The translations under genes and the position numbers were made by a program. Under the pieces are notes generated by a model, which was given only the letters and a program-made list of their open reading frames with translations, had not been told where the DNA came from and made no database searches. From NCBI RefSeq assembly GCF_050624435.1, contig NC_134536.1, forward strand, positions 7,878,758-7,942,757: a DNA stretch of 64,000 bases. The letters are read 5' to 3'. This document shows positions 34,480 to 45,130 of this stretch, one piece after another; positions within the stretch are counted from its first letter, which is position 1, and the number at the start of each line of letters is the position of its first letter. Origin of the DNA: Tenrec ecaudatus (lineage: Eukaryota > Chordata > Mammalia > Afrosoricida > Tenrecidae).

Positions 34480-34880
34480 ACAGGGGCGGGGGGGCGGCTG
34501 GGGGGCCGGCTCTGCCCTTATCACTAGATCTTTGAGAAATGGGCGCGCGGAAATGGGTTTATCAAGCAGACGCAGACAAACGATTGCCCCCTCGTTGGCT
34601 CCAAAGACTTCCAGAGCAAACAAATCACTGGCCGCGCGCTTGCCGCGACTCTGAGCGGCCAGGTGCTGCTTAACGTTTGCAGCGGGCGAAAGAACCAGAA
34701 ACAAATTAATCAGGGCGCAGAGCAGCTGGGCGGGGGCGGGGGCCGGGGGCTCGGGGCCTCCTGCTCGCTGGCTCGCTGGGCCCGGCGCCCCAGCCCCGCA
34801 CTGCAGCTGCGCTCCGTGTATACGTGTGTGTCTCCTTTCCGCCACGGCAACGCGCTCGCGAGGGCTCCAGCGCCCGCCGA
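34480..34880. promoter_or_regulatory. CpG island
   Basis: This is the densest CpG stretch in the window, with CG dinucleotides throughout ('gggcgcgcgg', 'ggccgcgcgcttgccgcgac', 'caacgcgctcgcg') and GC-box-like runs ('gggcgggggcggg' near 34729). Inside are two TTATC (GATA-type) motifs and an AT-rich centre ('accagaaacaaattaatcag'). No repeat lies within it. It could be an alternative MAS1 promoter, a promoter of an unannotated transcript, or an enhancer. No TATA box or clear start is seen. Confidence 0.7.
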
Positions 34881-34961
34881 AGTCCAAGATAAATTCCAGT
34901 TTCTTGCTCTTGGGAGTCACAAGAGCATTTATTACGTGTCTAATCTTTTATCCACATTTTG

Positions 34962-35148
34962 TTGTTGTTAGTTACCGTCAAGACAATCCCGACTCCTGGG
35001 ACCCCGGGTGTGCAGGAGGTTCAGAACCACATCACCCGCCTGGCTTCTGAAACGCCCCGAGGTGGGGTGGGGGGGCTTCGAACCACCAACCATCTGGCTA
35101 GGAGTCAAGTGTTTAACCGTTTGCAACACGCAGGGATTCCTATCCCGG
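34962..35148 (-). mobile_element. AfroSINE type II
   Basis: Antisense copy beginning 'gttgttgttagttaccgtca', with 'cttcgaaccaccaaccatct' and the head complement 'gtttaaccgtttgcaacacg'. Confidence 0.85.
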
Positions 35149-35637
35149 CTTTCCAGACAATAAAATTGACACACACACAGGGTTTAAGCAACTTGCTCAA
35201 GCTGGATCATTTACCCAATAAGCAAGGGCTTACTTGTGCCTCCCTGCTAATCTATAGTGAACAATTTCACATTGTTCCACCACATCAAAGATTGTGTTTC
35301 CAGTCTGGCTGGCATCTGTCTCCCTCCCAGGCCCACGGCATGTTCCTACTGAGTCACAGCCTCTTTTCACACTTACCATGTGAAGTTTACAATCCTCATC
35401 AGAGACAGAGTGCCCAGGAAGTAAGATAAGCGCGAGGGGGGCGGGGGGGGGGGAGTTCTCGTGCTAATCAGCGAATCTGTATTGAATTCTTTCACATGAG
35501 ATATGCTGACACACATGTGAAACTGGTCACCGTAGATTCAGAAACAAGCACAAGTAAGCCCGCGCTTGCCTTGCGGATCGGGTCATCTGACCTGCCCTTG
35601 ATAGAGAAAGAATGACTCTAGAGTCTGTATGTACATT
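35149..35637. other. Unassigned DNA
   Basis: No gene or repeat is recognised. There is a G-run at 35434-35453. Confidence 0.35.
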
Positions 35638-36210
35638 ATCGCTAGGTGCCTTCGAAGCAGTTCTGTGTACAGCAACCCAATGTCCAATAGAACAAAAGCC
35701 GGCCCGGGCCTGCTCCTGTTCCACTTGAGCCTCTTCTTGCAGCCAGGCCGTCAGTGCATCTCACGGAGTCTTCTTGTTTGCTGCTGCTGACCTACCAAGG
35801 ATGATGTCCTCCTCCAGCTCACATGGAAAAACAATTATGAGAAAGAAAAACGAAGAAGAAGGGTCCCAGTGGGGTGGGGTGGAGGAGGGAGGAGACAAAG
35901 AGGAGCTGATGGCCAGGAGTTCCAGAAGAAAGGAAACATTTTCACACTGACTGTGGTAGCGCGTGTAAAATACCACTGGATGTGGCTGCACGGTGGAATG
36001 GCATGCTGTCTGTAAGAGCTCCCAATAAAACGTCGAGAGAGAAGCAAAATCAAGCCAATTAAAATTTAAAAGTACATGAAATGAAATCTTGCCGTCCTCA
36101 CTTCTAAGGAGCCTGCTGAATGCACCTCTCCCAAAGCGGATTTGTTTGCCCTGCTGACAATCCAAGATGGATTCCACAGGCTTCGCCAGGGCCACAATTC
36201 AAGGGCAACA
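35638..36210 (-). mobile_element. RTE LINE 3' end, split by a 260-bp insertion
   Basis: The antisense RTE sequence 35638-35822 (from 'cgctaggtgccttcgaagca' to 'aggatgatgtcctcctccag') resumes at about 36085 ('gccgtcctcacttctaagga') and runs to about 36210. The intervening 35823-36084 is unrelated, A-rich at its right end, and flanked by similar words ('acatggaa' and 'acatgaaa') that could be a worn target duplication. Confidence 0.75.
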
Positions 36211-36719
36211 AAGCCCCCTCAGGCTGCCTGAGTCACTGGCCACTGAGGTCACTGGGAAGGCCATCAAATGCACTGGGCACACCTAAGTCATCAAAGTGGC
36301 ATCTTTGTTTTTAATATTTCTACCTACATATCGTCTGTAAACATAGTAAGCTGCCACTTCCCACTTCCCTTTCTTTCATGAATCTTTCCTTCTAACTCCA
36401 TAGTCACACAAAAGAGTGGATTTTTTTTTCTTCTTTTCTTAAACAAGTTTGGAAATCACTGTGAGGCGGAGAAGGGTCAAAAGTCGGTGTTAACATCTAG
36501 CAAAGTCGTGGCAGGGGTCTTCATGACGTTCCAGCATTAACAATTCAACGTGAGACTACATGGCAGGTAATGCCCACCTCTCGGTAGTTTATCAAATCTA
36601 CGACATAGTACCTCCGCCCATCTGTTAGCCTGACCGCCTGCAAGGCACTTCACCCCACCAGCATTTCCAGTAGCAGGAGGTCACCGTAGCGGACAAAGAC
36701 AGACAGAGAAGTCTGAGGA
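36211..36719. other. Unassigned DNA
   Basis: No gene or repeat is recognised. Confidence 0.35.
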
Positions 36720-36970
36720 CCTACTTCAGATCACCAGGCAGGGAAAAGGCCGAAGAAGCACCAACACCCTGGCTCCTGGCATGCTTCGGATACGTCGTCA
36801 GAAGAGCCGCGTCACTGCAGAGGGGCATCATATGTGGCAGAGAGGGCAAGCGAGGGAGAGGGAGCCCTCTGGTCAGATGGACTGGCCAGTAGCATCCATA
36901 ATGGCCTGGACTTGAACAGGACAGTGAATATGAGGATGACACAGGGCGGGGAAACTTTTGTTCCATTTAT
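36720..36970 (+). mobile_element. RTE LINE 3' end
   Basis: Sense fragment with 'ggcatgcttcggatacgtcg', 'gcagagggg' followed by 'catcatatgtggcag', then 'ctctggtcagatggactggc' and 'atgaggatgacacaggg', in RTE order. Confidence 0.7.
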
Positions 36971-37419
36971 GTAAGGTCGCCCTGCCTCGATGTCAAGTTA
37001 ACAGCAACAAACAACCCCATGCCTGGAAAATAGTGTGCATGTCTGAACCCTTAGAACATCTAAAGAGGATTTCAAGAAAAATTATTGTACTCTAAGGGAC
37101 ACAGGTCCACAGCAGAGCTTGCTCCTGCCCCGCAGAGGGACTGAACCCGCTGGAACAGGGCAGAGACATAGCAGAAGGTGGATGGGAGCACCTGGCATTG
37201 TGGTCTGCTCTGGCCACTCTGTGAAGACGCCACCAGGCCCCCTCTCCCAGCCATCACTCAGATCCCTGGTTGTGGCTTCATGTGCATGCAAACCTCTCTC
37301 CAAAGGTGGAAAATCCCACTCGTACACCTTCATTCTTTGTGGCACCGGCATTGCATTTTTAGAAGTTGCCGAGGACGGTGCAACTTTCCTATCTGAGGGT
37401 AGATTCAATATTGGCAGGA

Positions 37420-37840
37420 GTGAAAGAATAAAATCATTGCATTTTTACTTAAATTCAAGATGTATTACAGTGTTACAGTAACCAAGGCTGTGTGGTCATG
37501 GCAAAGGACTGGACAAGCAGATGAATGGCACAGAAGACCAGGTCAATTAATAGACTCGTGCAAAAAACAAAATGATTTTCAAATAGAGTGACAAAGCAAT
37601 TTGATGGGGAAAATGAATCTTTGCAAAACATTTGAATATTCACATAGAAAACAGAACACATAACAAGGACTTCAGCCCCCTACCTGATACCACACACAAA
37701 CATTAATTTGAAATGAACCACCGGTAAATAAAGCTGGACATCACATGAGAGAATTTTGCCGAACTAACAACATCCTCACTGCAAATACCTTTTCAACAAC
37801 ATAACCCCCAGCTGTACACATGGACCTCACTAGACAGAAA
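37420..37840 (+). mobile_element. L1 LINE, ORF2 C-terminal region
   Basis: Sense fragment matching the far end of L1 ORF2: 'atgaatggcacagaagacca', 'tttgatggggaaaatgaatc', 'ccctacctgataccacacac'. Stops break the frame. It abuts the RTE copy that follows. Confidence 0.75.
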
Positions 37841-37849
37841 ACACAGGCA

Positions 37850-38290
37850 TCAAATTGACGACATTTGTGGGAAGAGACAATGGAGATGCTCAATATTAGC
37901 AACCAAGATGAGGCCAGAGGTCGACTGTGGAACAGACCGTCAATTGCTATGTGTAAGTTCAGGTTCAAGGTAAAGAAAATTAAAACAAGCCCATCGGAAC
38001 CAAAATACAACCTTGAGTATCTCCCACCTGAAATCGAGGGACATGTCAAAAACAGATCTGACACATTAAACCCTAATGGCAGACGACCTGACAAGCTGTG
38101 GGGTGACATCAACAACACCACATATTAAGAAAGTGAAAGGTCCCTAAAAAGACAAGAAACAATAAAAAGACCAAAGTGGATGTCAGAAGAGACTCTGAAG
38201 CTTGCTCTTGATCATAGAAAATTTCTAAGGGAAGCTTGAGAAGACAAAGTATTAGGACGAAATGTACAAAAACCTTGAGTTAGAAAGCCA
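37850..38290 (+). mobile_element. RTE LINE, ORF middle, 5' part of a split copy
   Basis: Sense sequence of the RTE open frame between endonuclease and reverse transcriptase: 'gcaaccaagatgaggccaga', 'ggtcgactgtggaacagacc', 'gatgtcagaagagactctga'. The frame holds for about 87 codons (37865-38128). It continues with its own 3' end at 38695. Confidence 0.85.
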
Positions 38291-38399
38291 AAAGGGAAGA
38301 CAGGCTCAAGTATATCAAACGTGGCTGTACAGCACGCAGTGTACGAGCAATGACGCCGAGTTACACAAGTAGAAACTGGAGACTGTTCTGTTGTGCGTA

Positions 38400-38690
38400 T
38401 TTTTGCCACAATCAGAAAAGAAAATTACATGCATAACAATGGCTATGCAGGAAGAAGAAAATGTTCCGGAATTGAAAATGAGGTCAATTGTGCAGCTCTT
38501 CTTGATGCGAATGAATTATTGAATTATATGACTATGTGGATAAAGTGCTAATCAAACTGTCAAATAAATAAATCATCTAGATAAAAAATTGTGGTAACGG
38601 CTGTACAACTCTTTTGATTTGATTGAGCTGTTGAATTATATGATGTGTGAGCTATATACCAATAAAACTGTTTTTAAAAATGTTGACAAG
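38400..38690 (+). mobile_element. L1-type 3' tail nested in the RTE copy
   Basis: Ends in 'accaataaaactgttttta', an L1 3' end with polyadenylation signal. Two diverged copies of the same ending lie in tandem: 'attgaattatatgactatgt' near 38518 and 'gttgaattatatgatgtgtg' near 38631. The RTE resumes a few bases later. Confidence 0.7.
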
Positions 38691-38694
38691 CAAC

Positions 38695-39155
38695 AATGGC
38701 ACTTTAAGGGTTAAGGTTCACCTGACCCAAGCCATGATGTCAATTGCCTCATCTGTAGGTTAAAGTTGGACAAATAAGGAAGATTGCAAGAAATTTGAAG
38801 TAATTTCTATTGTGGCCTTAGCCAAGAATATGGAAAATACTATGGCCCGCCAGAAGGACAAACAAATCTGTCTTGGGAGCAGTACAGCCAGAACTGTCCT
38901 TGGAAGTGAGGCTGGGCAAGCTTTCCTCTCACACACGTTGGTCAGAAGAGACAGGGCCCTGGAAAAGAACATCATCCTTGGTGTCAGAGGATCATCAAGA
39001 ACAAAGAAGACCCTCAGCACCATGCATTACCCAGTGGCTACAGCAACGGGCTCAAACAGAGCGACTGGGCAGATGGTGCAGGCCCGAGCAATGTTTCACT
39101 CCACCGCGCAGGGGGCCTCGCGAGTTGGAACCAACTTGTTAGCATCTAACAATCC
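38695..39155 (+). mobile_element. RTE LINE 3' end, 3' part of the split copy
   Basis: Runs from 'aaggttcacctgacccaagc' through 'ctggaaaagaacatcatcct' and 'cagtggctacagcaacgggc' to the tail 'cgcgagttggaaccaacttg' and 'gcatctaacaa'. The tail is the same as that of the AfroSINEs. Confidence 0.88.
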
Positions 39156-39789
39156 AGCATAAATGTTAAAGCCCAAATCGCAAAGGTCCCAGAGGATGCA
39201 TTAGAGGAGATGCTCCTGACCCTAGAATAGGCTGGTGGTGCTTAGGCAGGACACAGAAAGCACTGATTATTCAAGAAAATTGCATACAACGGACTTCATC
39301 ACAATTGTAAACATCTGTTTATCTAAGACACTACTTTAGAAATCTCTAGGAAGGCACAGTTGGAAAGAAAATTTTTGCAATGCGTATATCTGGCAAAGGA
39401 TTTGTATTCTAGGTAAGTATTCAGATGTTTTACAACTCAATTTTTCAAAGGTAGCCCTTTTTTTTAAATGGCCAAAAGAACGGACCTTTCACCCAAGAAG
39501 ATACATAAATGGCAAGTATACACATGAACAAGCTCAATCCCATTAACACCAGAGGAATAGAAACGAAAACACTAATGAGGTATTATCTCAGATCCATTAA
39601 AATGGCTAGAGATAAGATTTTCCACACCAAATGCTGATGTGGATGTCAAATCATCGCAACTCTCGCACATCCTGCTGATGAAAGTATAAACGGTGCAGCC
39701 ATTTGGAAAACCATTTGGAAAGTTCTTAAGCATTAAACATTGATCTACCATATGAAGCAAAAAATCACTCCTAGTGTAAACGAAGCCAA

Positions 39790-40245
39790 AAGGTGCCTGC
39801 CAGGTGCACTCTGAGAGAGTAAGGAAGCATTATTACAGAGTGCTGAGCCAGGGGAACGGATAGATCTTCAGATCTGACCCCTGAATAGTTGGGGTGAGGG
39901 GTGGGAGAGTGTCTTCTTGTTTGTAGGTTATGTAAGGGGAGGCTATACATATTCACCGCATTTCATATACATATTCACAGGTTATGCACCTTGGTGGATT
40001 AAGGCACACAACAAGCAGCAGCAATCATGTGTTCCATATTCAGAATATGGTGTCCTTAGTGTGCTCTGGCAGATGGCCTCTGATGGGGCCTCTATAGGAC
40101 ATGACCAGGTCCTGCTGCACAGAGCCGGTGGGCGGGAACTGAGCAGAACCAGCTCAAACTGGTCCCAAGAGTCACTTACCCGCAAAACAACCTTGAAAGA
40201 AGGGAGTCAGCAAAATAACTTGAAAGGGGTGAGCCAACCTCTCCT

Positions 40246-40293
<48 letters not shown>

Positions 40294-40300
40294 ACCTACC
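39790..40300. other. About 510-bp insertion inside L1
   Basis: Not L1. It carries 'ggttatgtaaggggaggcta' and related short repeats ('catatacatattcacaggttatg'-like words recur at about 39917-39990) and ends at the GT repeat. It may be a solo LTR, but no TG...CA ends with target duplications were found. Confidence 0.45.
40248..40291. repeat. (GT)n microsatellite
   Basis: Uninterrupted TG dinucleotide run at the right edge of the 510-bp insertion. Confidence 0.98.
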
Positions 40301-40589
40301 CAGGACAGGCTTCATTAGCTGTTTATCCATGAAAAATGAAAGCCCACATCCACAAAAAGCCTTATGCACGTTCACCATCCTCATAGTCACAGAACAAAGA
40401 CCTGGAAACAGCCCGTACCTGTCAACAGGAGACGGGATGGACACAAGGAAATCGGTTTGTCCCCTGAGCTACTATTTGGCAATAAAAGAAGCGGCCTGCT
40501 GGCAGCAAGCAAGAACCTGATAAATCTCCGTGCTAAATGCTGAGGGGAAGGAACCCGCCACAGAAGACTAACCACTGGTTGTTTTTGTT

Positions 40590-40735
40590 TTTGTTGTTAC
40601 TGCTATCAAACCAGCCCCAACTTCCCGAGGGAGACCGCCTGTGTCAGAGTCAAACACTGCCCAAACACTGTGCCTTTTTCGTCACCATTGGTTTGCCTGC
40701 ATCCATTGTGTAAGTATTGGGTCAATCCATCCATC
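40590..40735 (-). mobile_element. RTE LINE 3' terminal fragment
   Basis: Antisense: 'tgttgttactgctatcaaac' is a worn tail complement, followed by 'cactgcccaaacactgtgcc'. It lies within L1 3' sequence. Confidence 0.5.
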
Positions 40736-41029
40736 TAAAGCTCCAGACTAGAGGAAGCTGACCCATGGGAATAGGAAGCTGATCATTGCTTACGGGTGGT
40801 GATAGATGGAATGGGAAAGAACGGGAATTAACAATGTTCTATAAGTTGATGGACTTTGGGTTACATGAACCCATGGATTTGTCAAAATGGATAAAACCGA
40901 ACAATGAAGATTTATGCATTCCAGGCCATGTAGATTTTGGTCTAAAAAAGTATAGCAGAGCTTAGTCATTGAAATCTTCACACATTTTCCCCTTAGTCGT
41001 TAAGGAAAGAGATTTGTTACTAAACTGCA

Positions 41030-41070
41030 ATACACACACACACACACCCCTACACACACACACACGCAGA
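41030..41070. repeat. (AC)n-rich stretch
   Basis: Interrupted CA repeat just beyond the L1 3' end. Confidence 0.85.
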
Positions 41071-41264
41071 ATCACACACATATGAGTATTATAGTATCAG
41101 AATGAAATGGCTTCTTTGCTCATTATGTAAAGAAATAAGTCTGGATTCATTTTTTTAAATGATTTATAATTATGTGCTAAAGTTACTATTTCTCAGACAA
41201 CATTTTGTCTCCCCCAAGGCTCCATACCCCAAGTATCATTACAGCAATTTATGTTCCTGCCGCC

Positions 41265-43255
41265 CCTTGTCCACTGGTTTGTTGTGCAGTTGTAGCTCAC
41301 GTGTTGCTGTGATGCTGGAAATCATACCCACAGGGTTGCCTTGGGTGAGCAAGCTTGCACGGAGTTTCCAGACTAAGAACAAAGTAGAAGGAAGGAATAG
41401 GCTGTTCGCTTCTAAGGCATTAGCCCCTGACAACCTTGTGATTAGTATTGGAATATTGTCAGATATAGTGCCAAAAGATAAACCCATCGAGTTAGAAAGA
41501 ACTCAGAAATACGACTGGGGAAGAGCTAACACCTCTATGTAGAATCAGCTTTTATTTGCTCTCACTGGACGCAATATTGGAAGTGTCAAAAGAAGATGGA
41601 AGGCACACACACAGTCACCACACAAGAAAGAACCTGTTGGCATACAACCATTTCACACGGTAGCATATGAACCAGTATCCCTAGGACGGAAGAAAGAATT
41701 CCAAACTACACTGAAGGCATTAACAAGAAAACAAGGACTTGAAACAACACTGATTAAAGTGTTCCACCAGCCCTGGAAACACTCGCTCATCTATGCTGAG
41801 AAATTTTGAAGACAGCTACCTGCCCAGCAGACTAGAAGAGACCCATATTGGTACCTAAAGCAAAGGAGTAGATACCCCCCCACACACACACACACACAGG
41901 CCACCAAAACAAAACAAAAAAGCAAACAAAATTGAACAATATCATTAATAGAAACTCAAAACCAAGCTCACTGCCATCAAGTCAGGTCTAACTCATAGTG
42001 ACCCTATAGGCCAGGGTAATGGCCCTTGTGGGCTTCCAAGACTCACGCTACGCAAGTAGAAAACCCCGTCTTTCTCCCATGGAACGCCTGGTGGTTTTGA
42101 ACTGCGGACCTTTCAGATCGCAGTGCAATGCATAACTACTAGCCACCAGAGCTGGTTGAAGATAAAAGGTCTGTAGCACAGTGTATCCATGGTGCTAACC
42201 TCAAATGGACCATGACTGAAAGCAGCGAATACCAGAGAGATAGCTACTTGTGTTTCAATGACTACACAGACGTACTCCACTGTGTGGATGATAGCAAACA
42301 ATGGACAACACTGAAAAGAATTCCAGAACACTTCCCTGTCCTCCTGTGGACCTGTACATAGACCAAGAGGCAGCAACAAATAACGCAAAGCAATACAACA
42401 TGTTTTAAAATCAGAAAAGTCTAGCGTTGTATCTTTCACCATGTTTATCAAAGGCGTATTCTGAGCAAATAATCCAAGGAGCAGGACTAGGCATCAGGAT
42501 TAGAGGAAGGCTTATGAACAACCGGAAATATATAGGGGACTCAACGTTGTCTGCGTAACGTGAGGAGGACTTGAAGCACGTGCTGAGAAAGATCAAGGAC
42601 TCTGGCCTTCAGAATGGATTATAACTCAATGTGAAGAAAAATAAAATCCTCGGAACTAGACCAATAGACAGCACCACAGTCAAAGTCATCAGAGATTCCA
42701 TTTCGCCTCGATCCACCATCCGTGCTCATGGAAGCGGCGGCCTGTAGCTCAAAGGATGCACTGCATGGAGCAGGTAAGCTGTCCAAGACCTCGTTAAAAT
42801 GTCAACGAGCAAGGACGTACATCGCTTGGAAACTAAGGTGAGCCTGCCCTAAGTCGTGGTTCTTCCTGTCACCCCCATGTGCACTAAGGAATAAGGAAGA
42901 CGGCTGAAAATTGAGGTCGTCGAACTAGGCTGCTGGTGGAGAATACTGAAAAGTGCCATGGGCGGCCGGAAGAACCAGCAAGTAGGTTTTGGAAGAAGTA
43001 CAACCAGATGCTCCTTCGAAGCCAAGATGGAGAGACTTCAGCTCACATCCTCGGGATAAGTTATCAGGAGATTGCCCCGCCCCTGGAAAAGGGCATCCTG
43101 CTTGGGAAAGTAGATGATTGGCGACGCAGAAGAGGCCCCTTAATGAGATGGGTTTGACGCAGTGCCTGTAGCAATGGCCTCACACGGAGCAACATCTGAA
43201 GATGGTGTAGGACCAGGTTTTGTTGTAGACAGGGTTGCTGTCAGTCAGAGCCAAC
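41265..43255 (+). mobile_element. RTE/BovB-type LINE, longest copy in the window
   Basis: Sense copy with the 5' region (41270-41560, 'gactggggaagagctaacac'), a short ORF segment (41560-41860), then reverse transcriptase and the 3' end (42156-43255). A large part of the endonuclease to RT region is missing between 41560 and 42156, apart from the short segment. The catalytic YADD box near 42527-42540 reads YIGD and is soon followed by a stop. The end is normal in order ('gaagaagtacaaccagatgc', 'gggcatcctgcttgggaaag'). An AfroSINE lies inside it. It is inactive. Confidence 0.85.
41955..42155 (-). mobile_element. AfroSINE nested in the RTE LINE
   Basis: Antisense copy from 'ccaagctcactgccatcaag' to 'gccaccagagctggttg', opposite in orientation to the LINE that hosts it. 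Confidence 0.9.
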
Positions 43256-43629
43256 CACATGTGATCTGCTGCAAGTCTTTTTAGGGAAGAAGGAGCGGTT
43301 AAAATGACCCCTAAAGAGATTACATGTCAGCCGAAAGTACCAGAGCATGATGCATTTTGTTGCTGGTTGCCATCCAGCTAGCTTACATGGAACAGAAGGA
43401 AGGCCACCTGGTCCCGCACGGTCGTGGGGCTTCCCGTTTGGAGTCAGCGCTGTGACTGAGATGCGGCGCCCTCACCGGCTCATCCTCCAGCCCGATAGTG
43501 GACGACGTTATGCTTATGTGCCCCGTGCCCTTGCCAAAACTGGTCATGGATTTTGCTGTTCTGTCTATATGTCCACTGGGAGGGCTTGGGATAGGCAGGC
43601 TGCTAATGATTAATCTGCTGACTATATGA
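43256..43629. other. Unassigned DNA, possible worn SINE/RTE sequence
   Basis: 'gttgctggttgccatccagc' near 43358 recalls a tail complement, but what follows does not align. Confidence 0.35.
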
Positions 43630-43990
43630 GACGCGATGCAAATTATTTAAGAAAAAGGCAAACACCACCGAGGACGCCCTCCCGCCACCACTAGGAACCC
43701 GAGCAAAGGACATGACAAACTCCAACTTCGTTATCCACCCAAGAAACGCAGGATTAAGAATATACGATAAAGAAAATGTCATACTTACCATTCTAACCCA
43801 TTGGATTGGCAGACATTTGAAAATGAAAACACTCAGCACTGGTGAGGGCGTTCAGGAAATACGCATTCGCATGGGTTTCTACTACAAATATTAATTTACA
43901 GTACTTTCTGGTAAGCGATTTGGCAGAATTCCTGGGGCCTGCTCTGGACCAAAGGGTGATAGCTGTCACGTAGTCCCAAGTATTGAGCAG
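43630..43990 (+). mobile_element. L1 LINE, ORF2 C-terminal fragment
   Basis: Sense: 'attctaacccattggattgg', 'actcagcactggtgagggcg' and 'taagcgatttggcagaattc' in L1 order. Confidence 0.65.
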
Positions 43991-44704
43991 AGATTTTAAT
44001 AAATGGATCTTATCCTTGTCCTCTTCCTGGCTAACTGTCTCAGCACGTGAATCTGCACTTAATCTTCTGCACAGACACGTTGGCCGCTAGATTCTTTACC
44101 TTGATTATAATCATGTGCTCTCTCTTGTCCAAACATCATGAACAAATCCAGTTGTGAGAAAGAATATTTTTGGAGCTCTGCCTTGGGACGTGAAGTCTGT
44201 CTGTTCCTCTAGATGTTCCAAATGCGACCCTGGGCTCAGCCTGCATCCTTGGCCAGCGCTGCTTTGGCCCTTCATAGACTGTAATTTCCAAATTATCCCC
44301 TGGAGATACTCATCAGTGAGCGTGCAGGGGCTCTCGAAGAACGAGCCATAAAAAGATCCAAATTGCGCTCATGGAAAGATTGACCAGCACCCTTTCTCAC
44401 AAACCAACCTCAGGTCCTCCGGGCGGCCTCTGCAGCCTACAGGCCACCTCGCTGGTCCCAGTAGAAGACTTCACTCTGTGTCACTGAGTTGTGCTCCCCC
44501 CGCCTCTTCTTTTCCCGGGAAGAAGCCTGGAGTCACATAGTTGACCTGCCTTTTGCAAATGTACCATATGGCTACTGGCGGAAAAAAATGCTATGCTTGA
44601 AATCACACACTTGGAGGTCAAATCTGGAAACGATTAAACGTGTATTAACCGTCCCCTTCCAACCAATAACCATGGGTTTAGGCTGACGCTTGTGTGCGTG
44701 TGCA
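43991..44704. other. Unassigned DNA
   Basis: No gene or repeat is recognised. Confidence 0.35.
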
Positions 44705-45130
44705 ATATCCTTTGTTGTTGTTTGTTACCACTGAGACGGTCCTGACTCATGGCGACCTGAGGGACAGCAGAAGGAAACCATGCCCAGTCCTGTTCTTTGT
44801 GACCGTTGGCGTGTCGAAGTCTCACGGCTGTTGCTCTGAGAAGACTTCCAAGTGTTCATGGGACATTCCATTCTCTTCTCATCCTATGTTTCCATGAACC
44901 TCGGGAAGCCTCCTGGTAATGTGGCGATCCACCTCATTTTTGTTGGCTTTCCACTTTACCAAGCACGCCTTTCTGTTCCTAGTGATTAGTGTTCTCTGAT
45001 CGGGGTCTAACCCAAGCAAGCCCAAGTCTTGCCATCCTCGCTTCCAAGGAGCGTTCATTCTATCAGGTTTCTTCTCGGCTGGATGGGTTCTCTCCCTCTC
45101 ACAGGTCCACGAGTCATGTGTCATCTTGTC
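44705..45130 (-). mobile_element. RTE LINE 3' end
   Basis: Antisense from 'gttgttgtttgttaccactg' through 'actttaccaagcacgccttt' and 'gccatcctcgcttccaagga'. An extra segment near 44870-44930 departs from the other copies. Confidence 0.8.

Larger units (their letters stand above)
39200..41030 (+). mobile_element. L1 LINE, ORF2 end and 3' untranslated region, twice interrupted
   Basis: Sense L1 sequence: 39230-39790 ('tggcaaaggatttgtattct', 'aaaatggctagagataagat'), then 40300-40575 ('catgaaaaatgaaagcccac', 'ctacttggcaataaa'-like order), then 40780-41030. Unrelated DNA at 39790-40300 and an RTE 3' fragment at 40590-40735 sit between these blocks. Confidence 0.75.

Noticed and set aside
33940-34920. 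Minus-strand open frame of 326 codons
   Set aside because: It covers the CpG island, where stop codons are scarce. Composition is Pro/Ala/Gly/Arg-rich with no domain, and frames on the other strand are also open.
41155-41545. Plus-strand open frame of 127 codons as a gene
   Set aside because: It falls within the 5' part of the RTE LINE copy.
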